Positions 1 to 6,825 of a stretch of 11,806 nt of DNA are shown here, piece after piece (the first letter of the stretch is position 1; each line of letters opens with the position of its first letter). The position numbers were made by a program, and so were the translations under genes. The notes under the pieces are model-generated. The model ran no database searches. It was not told where the DNA came from and saw only the letters and a list, made by a program, of their open reading frames with translations. Origin of the DNA: an uncultured Sutterella sp. (GTDB lineage: Bacteria > Pseudomonadota > Gammaproteobacteria > Burkholderiales > Burkholderiaceae_F); assembly GCA_900553105.1 (NCBI GenBank), contig USCE01000024.1, positions 1 to 11,806 on the forward strand, given 5' to 3'.

Positions 1-37
1 CTTATCGTCGGCAGCGTCAGATGTGTATAAGAGACAG
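1..37 (+). other. Residual Illumina Nextera (Tn5) adapter, not genomic
   Basis: Bases 5-37 match the 33-base Nextera read-1 transposase adapter as I know it. It ends in the 19-base Tn5 mosaic end AGATGTGTATAAGAGACAG at 19-37. Bases 1-4 lie where index sequence would be in the library molecule and are also untrustworthy. Genomic sequence starts at base 38. The adapter cuts off the 5' part of the first gene, so this is an untrimmed contig end and not a natural transposon end. Confidence 0.97.
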
Positions 38-190
38 GTCAAGAAAATGATTAAGTGCCCGGTGTGCGGCGTGCATTTTGCTGAAGTGGATGGCACGTGG
101 GCAGGCAATCGTATGTATTGCTCGTCAGAGTGTGCAAAAAAGTCCTTGAATACAACAAAAAGATCACAAGATAGCGATGTTCAACATTGA
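38..190 (+). CDS. Small zinc-ribbon protein (PP0621-like), 5' truncated
   Basis: The frame is open from the adapter junction to TGA at 188-190. An ATG at 47 would give 47 residues, but the true start is probably lost beyond the contig end. The fragment has CPVC (C4 and C7 counted from that ATG) and a later YCSSEC (C25 and C29). This four-cysteine arrangement would bind one zinc ion. Small proteins of the PP0621 type, with an N-terminal membrane segment and a C-terminal ribbon of this kind, lie just upstream of ampD in many betaproteobacteria, and the same order is seen here. The last 14 bases overlap the start of ampD, which suggests translational coupling. The function is unknown. The family name is recalled from pattern and context and has not been searched. 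Confidence 0.7.
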   Translation, partial: VKKMIKCPVCGVHFAEVDGTWAGNRMYCSSECAKKSLNTTKRSQDSDVQH

Positions 191-773
191 TCGCGACGGC
201 TGGATTTACGGGGCGGGCAGTGCAATTGTTCCAAGCCCCTTTTACGATCAAAGACAAGGCTCTTTTGTGCTTGACTTAATCGTTATTCACAATATTTCTT
301 TGCCTGCTGGTGTATTCGGGACAGGGCATGTGGCCGCTCTTTTTGAGGGCACAATAGACTGTGCGGCACATCCGACTTTTGAATCGTTACGCGGATTAGA
401 GGTTTCCGCTCACTTTTTTATTGATCGAAACGGCTTTATTCGACAATTTGTCAGTACAAATAGCCGTGCCTGGCATGCCGGTGTATCCCGCTTTAAGAAC
501 CGAACCCGGTGTAATGATTTCTCCATCGGTATTGAGCTTGAGGGGTGCGACACTGAACCCTTTGAACAGGCGCAGTACAGAGCCTTGACCGAGCTCATTG
601 CTGCTATCGTAAAACGCTATCCCACGATTCAATACGTTACGGGACACAAAGATATTGCGCCGGGTCGCAAAACCGACCCTGGACCTTTTTTCAATTGGAC
701 ACAGCTCATGGAGCGGCTTAAGTCTGTAAAGCCGCTACAATATTGGACTGTATCGAAGAAAATTCACCAATAA
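177..773 (+). CDS. ampD: 1,6-anhydro-N-acetylmuramyl-L-alanine amidase AmpD
   Basis: This zinc amidase of the amidase_2 / PGRP fold acts in the cytosol. It cuts the bond between anhydro-MurNAc and the stem peptide during peptidoglycan recycling, and in many Gram-negatives it thereby keeps AmpR-controlled beta-lactamase off. The protein has 198 residues against about 183 in E. coli. All hallmark segments are present: VIHNIS with zinc ligand H38, RAWHAGVS at 97-104, CNDFSIGIELEG at 112-123 with E120, and TGHKDIAPGRKTDPGP at 155-170 with H157, K165 and D167. These match the E. coli ligands H34, H154 and D164 and catalytic E116 and K162. The extra length is an unremarkable C-terminal tail of about 28 residues after the last motif. 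The start overlaps the upstream zinc-ribbon gene by 14 bases and has no strong ribosome binding site. No ampR or beta-lactamase gene lies nearby. Confidence 0.96.
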   Translation: MFNIDRDGWIYGAGSAIVPSPFYDQRQGSFVLDLIVIHNISLPAGVFGTGHVAALFEGTIDCAAHPTFESLRGLEVSAHFFIDRNGFIRQFVSTNSRAWHAGVSRFKNRTRCNDFSIGIELEGCDTEPFEQAQYRALTELIAAIVKRYPTIQYVTGHKDIAPGRKTDPGPFFNWTQLMERLKSVKPLQYWTVSKKIHQ

Positions 774-778
774 CGACA

Positions 779-1339
779 ATGGCCCAATTTATTGCATTTT
801 TATTTAATATGGTGACGACCTTTGTCGGTTGCCTATTAGTTCTGAGAGCTTTTATTTTTTATCAACGACTCTCCATTTTTGATCCTGTAGCACGTTTGGC
901 GTGGTTCGGTACGAATTGGCTCGTGGTGCCTTTATCTCAATTTTTAAAGCCCTCACGTCGCTGGGAATGGGCTAGTATTGCCGGCGCTTTGATTATGGCA
1001 GGCGTAGTCTGCGTTGTTAATCGTCAGGTGACAGGGTTACCCTTTGCTTGGTTCGGTCTTCCCATTTGCGCTATTTTTGTATTAATTCGATGGGTGCTTG
1101 AACTTATCTTATGGGGAACGATTATCTACGTGCTCTTGTCTTGGTTGCAACCGACTTCACCGGCCTATGCCATGGTATGGCGTTTGATGAATCCGATTTT
1201 AGGTCCCATCTCATCACGACTTCCCAAGTTGGCTAACATTGATTTTTCTCCGTTGATTGTCTTTTTCATTGTCAATGCGCTTTTGTACTGGGTGACGCCA
1301 ATCTCGCAAGGCTACTTTGTAACGGCGTGGTTTCAATGA
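779..1339 (+). CDS. yggT: YggT family integral membrane protein
   Basis: A 186-residue membrane protein. Hydrophobic segments lie near residues 4-26, 62-80, 93-121 (long, perhaps two helices) and 162-178. The second half has the YGGT-domain pattern: LLSWLQP, then MNPILGPISSRLP, then NIDFSPLIVFFIVN. YggT proteins are found widely in bacteria and in plastids (YlmG), where roles in division or membrane-protein assembly and osmotic tolerance have been proposed; the molecular function is not settled. The frame stays open upstream to a TTG at 743, inside ampD, but the ATG at 779 starts the family-like N-terminus and lies 5 bases after the ampD stop, so I chose it. The likely operon is zinc-ribbon gene, ampD, yggT, ending at the terminator at 1371-1413. 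Confidence 0.9.
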   Translation: MAQFIAFLFNMVTTFVGCLLVLRAFIFYQRLSIFDPVARLAWFGTNWLVVPLSQFLKPSRRWEWASIAGALIMAGVVCVVNRQVTGLPFAWFGLPICAIFVLIRWVLELILWGTIIYVLLSWLQPTSPAYAMVWRLMNPILGPISSRLPKLANIDFSPLIVFFIVNALLYWVTPISQGYFVTAWFQ

Positions 1340-1370
1340 TTTGTGACTGAAATCGACAAGTTTAAATTCC

Positions 1371-1413
1371 AACATCAGCCGATCTAAGACACTTGATCGG
1401 CTGATGTTTTTTT
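1371..1413 (+). terminator. Rho-independent terminator after yggT
   Basis: A perfect 14-bp stem is formed by AACATCAGCCGATC (1371-1384) and GATCGGCTGATGTT (1395-1408). The loop has 10 bases, and the run of seven T at 1407-1413 starts in the last two bases of the stem. It lies 31 bases after the yggT stop and ends the ampD-yggT transcription unit. Confidence 0.95.
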
Positions 1414-1486
1414 GTGGAGAGCGAAAGCGAACGGATGCAAAAATGTTTACGCTCGATAGAACACAATTTTCCAAGAAAAGAGCCGC

Positions 1487-1515
1487 TTGACCATTGTTTG
1501 ATATCTGTTTATTAT
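1487..1515 (+). promoter_or_regulatory. Sigma70-type promoter of the methyltransferase gene
   Basis: A -35 box TTGACC (1487-1492) and a -10 box TATTAT (1510-1515) are separated by exactly 17 bases; each matches consensus at 5 of 6 positions. The expected start of transcription is about 1521-1523, giving a leader of only about 24 bases before the ATG at 1546. The promoter follows the yggT terminator, so the downstream gene appears to be a separate single-gene unit. Confidence 0.8.
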
Positions 1516-1516
1516 G

Positions 1517-1535
1517 AATGAGAATAATTCTTATT
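1517..1535 (+). promoter_or_regulatory. Putative Fur box over the transcription start
   Basis: AATGAGAAT-A-ATTCTTATT is a 9-1-9 inverted repeat with one mismatched pair. It agrees with the classical 19-base Fur consensus at 12 positions, and its TGAGAAT half is a variant often seen in Fur sites of beta- and gammaproteobacteria. It starts one base after the -10 box and covers the expected start of transcription, the usual place for iron-dependent repression. Fur binding is inferred from the pattern alone. Confidence 0.7.
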
Positions 1536-1545
1536 TGCAGATATT

Positions 1546-2163
1546 ATGATTCTCAGGCAATTCTTCAAACATTGTGCAAATCCTAAAGGTATTTTAGATC
1601 GCGTAATGCTGCGTGTGATGAACGTAGGGCACGAGCCGCCGGAGCGTAAAGTTCGCGCACTCATCGACTGGCAAAAGCATTGGCATGTTCTAGATATCGG
1701 TTGTGGTGGCGGAAGAAACATCTCTGAGATATTAAAGCTAGTCTCCGACGGTAAAGTCATTGGCGTGGATATTTCTGACGAAGCGCTACGCTATTCTCAT
1801 TCATTGAATCATGCGGCTGTTAAAGCGGGAAGTTGCAAGCTTTTTAAGGCATCGGCCGATCATCTGCCCTTTCAAGAATCATCCTTTGAATGTATTTGTG
1901 CGTTTGAAACGGTGTACTTTTGGGGCGATCTGTCTAAAGCCTTTGCCGAAGTATTGCGAGTGATTAAACCTCGGGGACAATTTTCGATTTTTGTGGAGTG
2001 CACGGAAACGGGAATTTGGGACAAAATTGTTCCGGGAATGATTGCACATTCAGCTGAGGGTATTCGTTTGCAGTTACTCAAGGCGGGTTTTGAAAGTGTC
2101 GCTGTGGTAAATATCGGTAGCGGCGCCTGTGCTTTTATTGCGCATGCGCCGGTTGAAAAATAG
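1546..2163 (+). CDS. Class I SAM-dependent methyltransferase (Methyltransf_11 type), likely iron-regulated
   Basis: A 205-residue soluble methyltransferase with a single Rossmann-type domain. The SAM-binding motif I is VLDIGCGGGRN at residues 48-58. It is followed by the acidic post-I strand VIGVDIS, by CAFETVYFWGDL, and by the motif RVIKPRGQFSIFVE. The N-terminus (RQFFKHCANPKG, then MLRVMNVGHEP) matches the start of a family of unassigned bacterial methyltransferases that I recall only as hypothetical, so the ATG at 1546 fits even though its ribosome binding site is weak. The substrate is unknown: small molecule, lipid and siderophore-related targets are all possible. The gene has its own strong promoter and a Fur-box-like site, which suggests expression when iron is scarce. 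It ends 5 bases from the stop of the convergent kinase gene, with no terminator between them. Confidence 0.85.
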   Translation: MILRQFFKHCANPKGILDRVMLRVMNVGHEPPERKVRALIDWQKHWHVLDIGCGGGRNISEILKLVSDGKVIGVDISDEALRYSHSLNHAAVKAGSCKLFKASADHLPFQESSFECICAFETVYFWGDLSKAFAEVLRVIKPRGQFSIFVECTETGIWDKIVPGMIAHSAEGIRLQLLKAGFESVAVVNIGSGACAFIAHAPVEK

Positions 2164-2168
2164 TAGGA

Positions 2169-3107
2169 TTAAAGTGTGATAGTTTGTCCGAAGTGATCGT
2201 AAAACAGTTGCGTCACTTCTTTTTGGCCAAGTAGCAACGCTTGTGCGCCCGCACTTTGCGCCTTTAGGGCTCCCATTAAAGTCGCCAGTTGCATCGTAGT
2301 GGACCAATCAAATCCCAGTGTTAATCCCCGCAACAACGCCCCTCTAAAGGCATCGCCGCAACCGACCGGATTGATGGTGCCTGGTAAGGAAAGGGCAGGG
2401 AATTGACAGTGATGACCGTCAGCATAAAGTTCAGAGCCTTGAGCCCCCTGGGTGATGATAAGTGCCTTTAATTGATTGGCGACTTTCGAGGTTGTGAGGC
2501 CTGTTTTTTGTTGCAACACATCCCACTCATAACTGGAAAGCGTCAAAATATCGATATGATCAATGAACCAAAGGATGTCGTCGGCTGTTACGTAAGCGCT
2601 GGCTTGACCCATATCCCACATAACGGGAATATTTCTGGAATTTAAATAACTCACGTGAGCTTTCATGACACGCGTGGCGGTTGGTGAAATGATGCCGAAT
2701 TCAATGATTTCATTGTCTTGCGGTAAGGCTTCGTCGGCTTGCGCCATGGCGCCTTCGTGAAAAGCTGTCAATTGGTTACCGAGTGCATCCGTTGTGATGA
2801 ACGCTTGAGCGGTAAATGCATCTCGGATGACTTTTATCGCATCTATGCGGATATCATCGTTTTGTAAATGTTTGAGATAGCTATCGGCATCTGCACCGAC
2901 GGTAGTCACGATCAATGGCTCGGCTCCTAGGGCCTTTAAACAGTAAGCAATGTTGGCAGCACAACCGCCAAAATGCTTTTGCATTACCGGTGTCTGAAGC
3001 GTTAAATTCAGCGTTTTTAATGAGTTAGGCAATAGATGATCGGCGAAAATTCCGTCAAAATGCAAAATGGTATCGTAGGCAACGGAGCCAGAAATAAAAA
3101 TGCTCAT
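2169..3107 (-). CDS. PfkB-family carbohydrate/nucleoside kinase
   Basis: A 312-residue ribokinase-fold kinase (the PfkB family includes ribokinase, fructokinase and adenosine kinase). The N-terminus is the usual first strand, ISGSVAYDTI. KHFGGCAANIAYCLKALGA at 45-63 is the PfkB substrate-side glycine motif, and NPVGCGDAFRGALLRG at 246-261 is the C-terminal signature with catalytic base D252 and its anion-hole glycines. The signature's usual first residue is Asp, as in D-x-x-G-x-G-D; here it is Asn. The phosphoryl acceptor is not evident: closeness to adenosine kinase-like betaproteobacterial proteins in the same neighbourhood suggests a nucleoside or sugar. I chose the ATG at 3107 because the frame's extension to 3128 consists of the terminator hairpin at 3113-3137. 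Neither start has a clear ribosome binding site. Confidence 0.88.
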   Translation of the reverse strand: MSIFISGSVAYDTILHFDGIFADHLLPNSLKTLNLTLQTPVMQKHFGGCAANIAYCLKALGAEPLIVTTVGADADSYLKHLQNDDIRIDAIKVIRDAFTAQAFITTDALGNQLTAFHEGAMAQADEALPQDNEIIEFGIISPTATRVMKAHVSYLNSRNIPVMWDMGQASAYVTADDILWFIDHIDILTLSSYEWDVLQQKTGLTTSKVANQLKALIITQGAQGSELYADGHHCQFPALSLPGTINPVGCGDAFRGALLRGLTLGFDWSTTMQLATLMGALKAQSAGAQALLLGQKEVTQLFYDHFGQTITL

Positions 3108-3112
3108 GGTAC

Positions 3113-3137
3113 AAAAACTGCCGCGCATAGGCGGCAG
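3113..3137 (-). terminator. Intrinsic terminator between the DUF3426 gene and the kinase gene
   Basis: Read on the - strand, a GC-only 7-bp stem CTGCCGC / GCGGCAG closes a 6-base loop and is followed at once by TTTTT (3113-3117). It starts 5 bases after the DUF3426 stop and its U-run ends 5 bases before the kinase ATG. It may end most accB-accC-prmA-DUF3426 transcripts, or act as an attenuator in front of the kinase. Confidence 0.7.
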
Positions 3138-3142
3138 CGTTT

Positions 3143-4069
3143 TTAAAGAACGGGTTCAATTTCAACCGAAAGCGATTCAGGCGTGCCTTCATCGAGATTA
3201 AAGGCCAAGGCCACTTGGGCTTCTTCTCCACCTGCTAAAAATTTCGTTACGGAGGATAAGTAGTCTTTGGGGAAGACTTGACGTCGCGTCAAAATATCCT
3301 CTTTCTCGCCTTTGAGAATAACGGTCAAGATTGGGTAGTCTTCTTGCGAGTTACCGTTATTTTTAAGATTTACACGGATTAAGTACTCATTACCCGTGAC
3401 CGGCTCTAGCTTAAAGTTGCTAATGACGACTTGCGAAGTCTGTTTAGCGGGTTCGGCGTCTAGGGGGGCTTCACTACGAATGGGGTCGCATGTCAGCACT
3501 GAGCACATGGAGTTCATGATGGAATTGGCTTGAGGAAGCTTTTCGACGATGGCATTACGATTCATTGCCGCAAGCTTCACTCCGATCGCTGCGACGGCAA
3601 CCAGCGCAATGAGAACCCAGAGCCAAGTGCGCGAGCGGACAGAGGTTCGCTTTTCGTAGTACTCTTCTTCGAGTTCGTCAGTATCGTTTTCGACCGTTTG
3701 AGTGGTTGCAGGATGCGAAATGATTTCTATGGCAGTTCCGCTGTTAATCATTTCAGTTTTTTCTGGCGCTTTAGTGACATCGGCTCGAACGCCGACTAAT
3801 GACGAACGATCTGTGTCGACGGGATCAAATCCTTCCAAGGCACCGGCTAATGATTTCATGGCGGCGACACCTTCTCGCTCCATTTCTGCTTCGCGCTCAA
3901 CACGATTGATACCGCCGTCGAGTTCTACAGACTGGTAAAGATGTTCGCGGGCATTAAAGACATTGTTGCAAAAGCCACAACGAACCCTCCCATCTTTGAT
4001 TGAGAGGGTTTGAGCGGTCACTTTATAAGCCTGACGGCAGGCCGGACATTGTGTTACGTAAATGGTCAT
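3143..4069 (-). CDS. Zinc-ribbon (MJ0042) / DUF3426 membrane protein
   Basis: A 308-residue protein with three parts. Residues 1-40 form an MJ0042-type zinc finger: CPAC (C8, C11) and CGFC (C31, C34), with the typical GRVRCGFCNNVFNA segment. Residues 41-145 are acidic and low in complexity. A single membrane helix spans about 149-169 (WLWVLIALVAVAAIGVKLAA, with arginines before it). The C-terminal DUF3426 domain follows, with the recurrent MCSVLTC pair (C189, C194) and a beta-rich LxNNGNxxxDYP segment. By charge, the zinc finger faces the cytosol and DUF3426 the periplasm. The function is unknown, but this gene follows prmA in many betaproteobacteria. It starts 12 bases after the prmA stop and is probably co-transcribed with it. 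Confidence 0.88.
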   Translation of the reverse strand: MTIYVTQCPACRQAYKVTAQTLSIKDGRVRCGFCNNVFNAREHLYQSVELDGGINRVEREAEMEREGVAAMKSLAGALEGFDPVDTDRSSLVGVRADVTKAPEKTEMINSGTAIEIISHPATTQTVENDTDELEEEYYEKRTSVRSRTWLWVLIALVAVAAIGVKLAAMNRNAIVEKLPQANSIMNSMCSVLTCDPIRSEAPLDAEPAKQTSQVVISNFKLEPVTGNEYLIRVNLKNNGNSQEDYPILTVILKGEKEDILTRRQVFPKDYLSSVTKFLAGGEEAQVALAFNLDEGTPESLSVEIEPVL

Positions 4070-4081
4070 AGAGCTTGGAGG

Positions 4082-4984
4082 TTATTTGGCACGTTGGCCA
4101 GCAATACACACCCAACCCTCTTGTTCCTTCCACACAGACAATGACACGTGCGGGTCATGTTCGCGGTAGATGTCAATTACATCTTGCGCTTGACGCGCCA
4201 AGACGCCGGACAAAACTAAGTATCCGCCATCGGCGACACGAGCCAAAAGGGCAGGGGCGAGCAATTTTAGCGGATTAGACAAAATGTTGGCGACAACGAT
4301 ATCAAATGTTCCTTCCGGCATCTCGTTAGGCAGAACGAAATGAGCAGGCGCTTCATTGGCCTGAGCATTGACTTCGGCAGCTTCGACCGCTTGGGGGTCA
4401 ATGTCGGTGCCTAAAACACAATCGGCACCGAGCTTCTTGGCTGCGATGGCCAAAATGCCGGTTCCGCAGCCGTAGTCAAGTACGGATTGGCCCTCGCAGA
4501 CATTGTTATCGAGCCATTGCAAACAAAGGTGCGTCGTGGGGTGCGAACCGGTACCGAAGGCTACGCCCGGATCCAAGCGGATGTTAATGGCAGAGTCGCC
4601 AGCAGGCGGTTCATGCCACGTCGGGACGATCCAGAGACGATCGGAGACGCGAACCGGTTGGAATTGTGCTTGAGTAATTCTCACCCAATCGGCATCTTCA
4701 ATCGGTTTATCTTCCAGTATTTGAGGTTCTTCAATATTTAACGCTTTGACGGCAATGGCCAAATCAAGCCCGAAATTAAACTCATCGTCAACGAGTACTT
4801 TCAGCAAAGAGTTTTTCCAGGCCTGTTTTTCAGGTTCCAGACCGGGTTCGCCGTAAAGCGGTTGCTCATCGGGCGTGTCTGCATCGGCGTCCTCAATAAT
4901 GACCGACAAGGCGCCTGCATCCATGAGCGCATCGCCCAGGACCTCAGCAGCCCTGTCATTTACCAAAAGGGTAATTTCACGCAT
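4082..4984 (-). CDS. prmA: Ribosomal protein L11 methyltransferase PrmA
   Basis: PrmA trimethylates ribosomal protein L11 in the cytosol using S-adenosylmethionine. The 300-residue length is close to E. coli PrmA (293). Residues 1-70 form the L11-recognition domain. The family motif DPGVAFGTGSHPTT is at 138-151, SAM motif I VLDYGCGTGILA at 168-179, the acidic residue in GTDIDP near 194, and NILSNPL at 233-239, the N-[IL]-x-x-x-P catalytic-loop signature. The ATG at 4984 begins MREITLLV, in register with relatives, and lies 5 bases after the accC stop without a strong ribosome binding site of its own, so translation is probably coupled. Residues 31-55 are an acidic stretch where PrmA proteins vary. 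Confidence 0.96.
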   Translation of the reverse strand: MREITLLVNDRAAEVLGDALMDAGALSVIIEDADADTPDEQPLYGEPGLEPEKQAWKNSLLKVLVDDEFNFGLDLAIAVKALNIEEPQILEDKPIEDADWVRITQAQFQPVRVSDRLWIVPTWHEPPAGDSAINIRLDPGVAFGTGSHPTTHLCLQWLDNNVCEGQSVLDYGCGTGILAIAAKKLGADCVLGTDIDPQAVEAAEVNAQANEAPAHFVLPNEMPEGTFDIVVANILSNPLKLLAPALLARVADGGYLVLSGVLARQAQDVIDIYREHDPHVSLSVWKEQEGWVCIAGQRAK

Positions 4985-4989
4985 AGCAG

Positions 4990-6366
4990 TTAGATCCCGT
5001 CTTGGTGAGTTGTACGTTGTTTTTGCAATTCTTGTAGGCGTTCTTCCAGATAGTGAATGCTGGCGCCACCTTGACGGAATTTTTCATCAACCATTAACTC
5101 ACGGTGAAGTGGAATATTGGTTTTGATACCGGAGACCACCATTTCGGACAGTGCAATCTTCATGCGGGCAATGGCTGTGTCACGATCCGGACCGTAAGCG
5201 ATGAGCTTGCCGATCATCGAATCATAGTAAGGCGGTACATAGTAGCCGGCATAGACATGGCTGTCGAATCGAATCCCAGGGCCGCCTGGCGTATGCCAAG
5301 CTGTTACGCGTCCGGGGCTCGGGACAAATGTAAAGGGGTCTTCTGCGTTAATACGGCATTCAATGGCATGACCGCGCAATTGAATGTCCCGTTGTTTGAT
5401 ATTTAAGCGTTCACCGTAAGCTACACGAATTTGTTCACGAACAAGGTCAACACCGGTAATGAGTTCGGTGACCGGGTGTTCAACTTGAATACGAGTATTC
5501 ATTTCAATGAAATAGAACTGCTCGTTTTCGTAGAGAAATTCAAACGTGCCAGCTCCTCGGTAGCCGATGCGTTTGCAAGCTTCGACACAACGCTCTCCGA
5601 CTTTCTCCACGAGCTTGCGAGGAATGCCGGGGGCAGGAGCCTCTTCAAGCACCTTTTGGTTGCGACGTTGCATCGAACAGTCGCGTTCACCTAAATAGAT
5701 TGCATTGTGGAAATTGTCGGCAAGCACTTGAATTTCAATGTGCCGAGGATTTTCCAGGAATTTTTCCATGTAAACGGTCGGGTTACCGAACGCCACTTGG
5801 GCCTCTTGGCGGGTCATGGACACCGCGTTAATAAGAGAAGCTTCCGTACGTACAACGCGCATGCCTCGACCGCCGCCACCGCCGGAGGCCTTAATGATCA
5901 CGGGATAGCCGATTTGTTTGGCGATACGGATGATTTCATCGGGATCATCGGGTAATGCGCCGTCGGAGCCCGGGACCACCGGAACCCCAGCTTCAATCAT
6001 GGCCTTTTTTGCAGAGACCTTGTCACCCATGATGCGAATGGAATCAGGGCGGGGGCCGATAAACGCAAAGCCTGAGCGTTCAACTCGTTCAGCAAAGTCG
6101 GCGTTTTCCGATAAAAAACCGTAACCGGGGTGAATGGCCTCGGCATCGGTTACCTCGGCGGCGCTGATAATGGCCGGAATGTTCAGATAGCTGTCGGTGG
6201 AAGAGGCCGGGCCGATACAGACTGATTCATCAGCTAAACGAACATACTTCGCGTCGACATCGGCGGTGGAGTGCACCACCACCGTTTTAATATTCATTTC
6301 ACGGCAAGCTCTTTGAATGCGTAAAGCAATCTCACCGCGATTGGCGATTAAGATTTTCCCGAACAT
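4990..6366 (-). CDS. accC: Acetyl-CoA carboxylase, biotin carboxylase subunit AccC
   Basis: AccC uses ATP and bicarbonate to carboxylate the biotin on AccB, the first half-reaction of malonyl-CoA synthesis for fatty acids. The protein has 458 residues (E. coli 449) and aligns by eye almost without gaps. The N-terminal domain begins FGKILIANRGEIALRI and includes HPGYGFLSENADFAE. The ATP-grasp glycine loop is KASGGGGGRGMRVV. EERDCSMQRR-type ATP/bicarbonate residues are present as GERDCSMQRRNQK. The catalytic segment EMNTRIQVEHPVTE carries the residues equivalent to E288, N290 and R292, and VPPYYDSMIGKL lies in the C-terminal domain. It starts 3 bases after the accB stop. The extra residues are at the C-terminus. 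All key residues appear intact. Confidence 0.98.
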   Translation of the reverse strand: MFGKILIANRGEIALRIQRACREMNIKTVVVHSTADVDAKYVRLADESVCIGPASSTDSYLNIPAIISAAEVTDAEAIHPGYGFLSENADFAERVERSGFAFIGPRPDSIRIMGDKVSAKKAMIEAGVPVVPGSDGALPDDPDEIIRIAKQIGYPVIIKASGGGGGRGMRVVRTEASLINAVSMTRQEAQVAFGNPTVYMEKFLENPRHIEIQVLADNFHNAIYLGERDCSMQRRNQKVLEEAPAPGIPRKLVEKVGERCVEACKRIGYRGAGTFEFLYENEQFYFIEMNTRIQVEHPVTELITGVDLVREQIRVAYGERLNIKQRDIQLRGHAIECRINAEDPFTFVPSPGRVTAWHTPGGPGIRFDSHVYAGYYVPPYYDSMIGKLIAYGPDRDTAIARMKIALSEMVVSGIKTNIPLHRELMVDEKFRQGGASIHYLEERLQELQKQRTTHQDGI

Positions 6367-6369
6367 AGG

Positions 6370-6825
6370 TTAGCCGATGATAAAGAGAGGTTGACCGAAT
6401 TCAACGGGTTGAGCATTTTCAACGCAGATTTCTTTAATGACACCTGCTGTTTCAGCTTCAATTTCATTTAAGAGCTTCATAGCTTCGATGATACCCAGGG
6501 TTTGACCGATTTCAACACGATCGCCGACCTTCACGAACGGTTCTGCGCCCGGATTCGGGGCACGATAGAACGTGCCGACCATCGGAGAGGTTACCGGGGT
6601 ACCGGTCACAGCCGTCTCTTCAGCTGCAGGCGTAGCAGCAGGAGCGACGGGAGCCGCGGGAACGGGAGCTGGCGTTGCCGCGACGACAGGAGCTGTTGCG
6701 GCAACAGCGACGGTTTGCACCTTATTGACAATACGCACCTTATCGTTTTCTTCGGTTACTTCCAATTCGGAAATTCCGCTCTCGGCAACGAGATCGATCA
6801 ACGTTTTCAGTTTGCGTAAATCCAT
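6370..6825 (-). CDS. accB: Biotin carboxyl carrier protein AccB (BCCP)
   Basis: AccB carries biotin between the carboxylase and carboxyltransferase parts of acetyl-CoA carboxylase. The 151-residue protein has three regions. Residues 1-37 form the short N-terminal domain (MDLRKLKTLIDLV start). Residues 38-75 form a flexible Ala/Pro/Val-rich linker. Residues 76-151 form the biotinyl domain, starting SPMVGTFYRAP and carrying EAMKLLNEIEAE, in which K117 should be the biotinylated lysine. The NPGAEPFVKV segment (91-100) corresponds to the BCCP thumb of E. coli, which marks it as a true AccB rather than another biotinyl domain. The site has Leu-Leu where E. coli has Met-Met, a common variant. AAGAGGG (6834-6840) lies 8 bases before the ATG at 6825. 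It is the first gene of the accB-accC-prmA-DUF3426 unit. Confidence 0.97.
   Translation of the reverse strand: MDLRKLKTLIDLVAESGISELEVTEENDKVRIVNKVQTVAVAATAPVVAATPAPVPAAPVAPAATPAAEETAVTGTPVTSPMVGTFYRAPNPGAEPFVKVGDRVEIGQTLGIIEAMKLLNEIEAETAGVIKEICVENAQPVEFGQPLFIIG

Noticed and set aside
19..37. Tn5 mosaic end suggesting a transposon
   Set aside because: It is part of the full Nextera adapter and sits exactly at the contig end; no transposase gene or second end is present.
743..778. Extended yggT start (TTG at 743) overlapping ampD
   Set aside because: The added 12 residues do not resemble the YggT N-terminus, and the ATG at 779 sits just after the ampD stop.
3530..3938. Two + strand open frames of 78-89 codons
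   Set aside because: They are antisense to the DUF3426 gene and show no recognisable motif or ribosome binding site.
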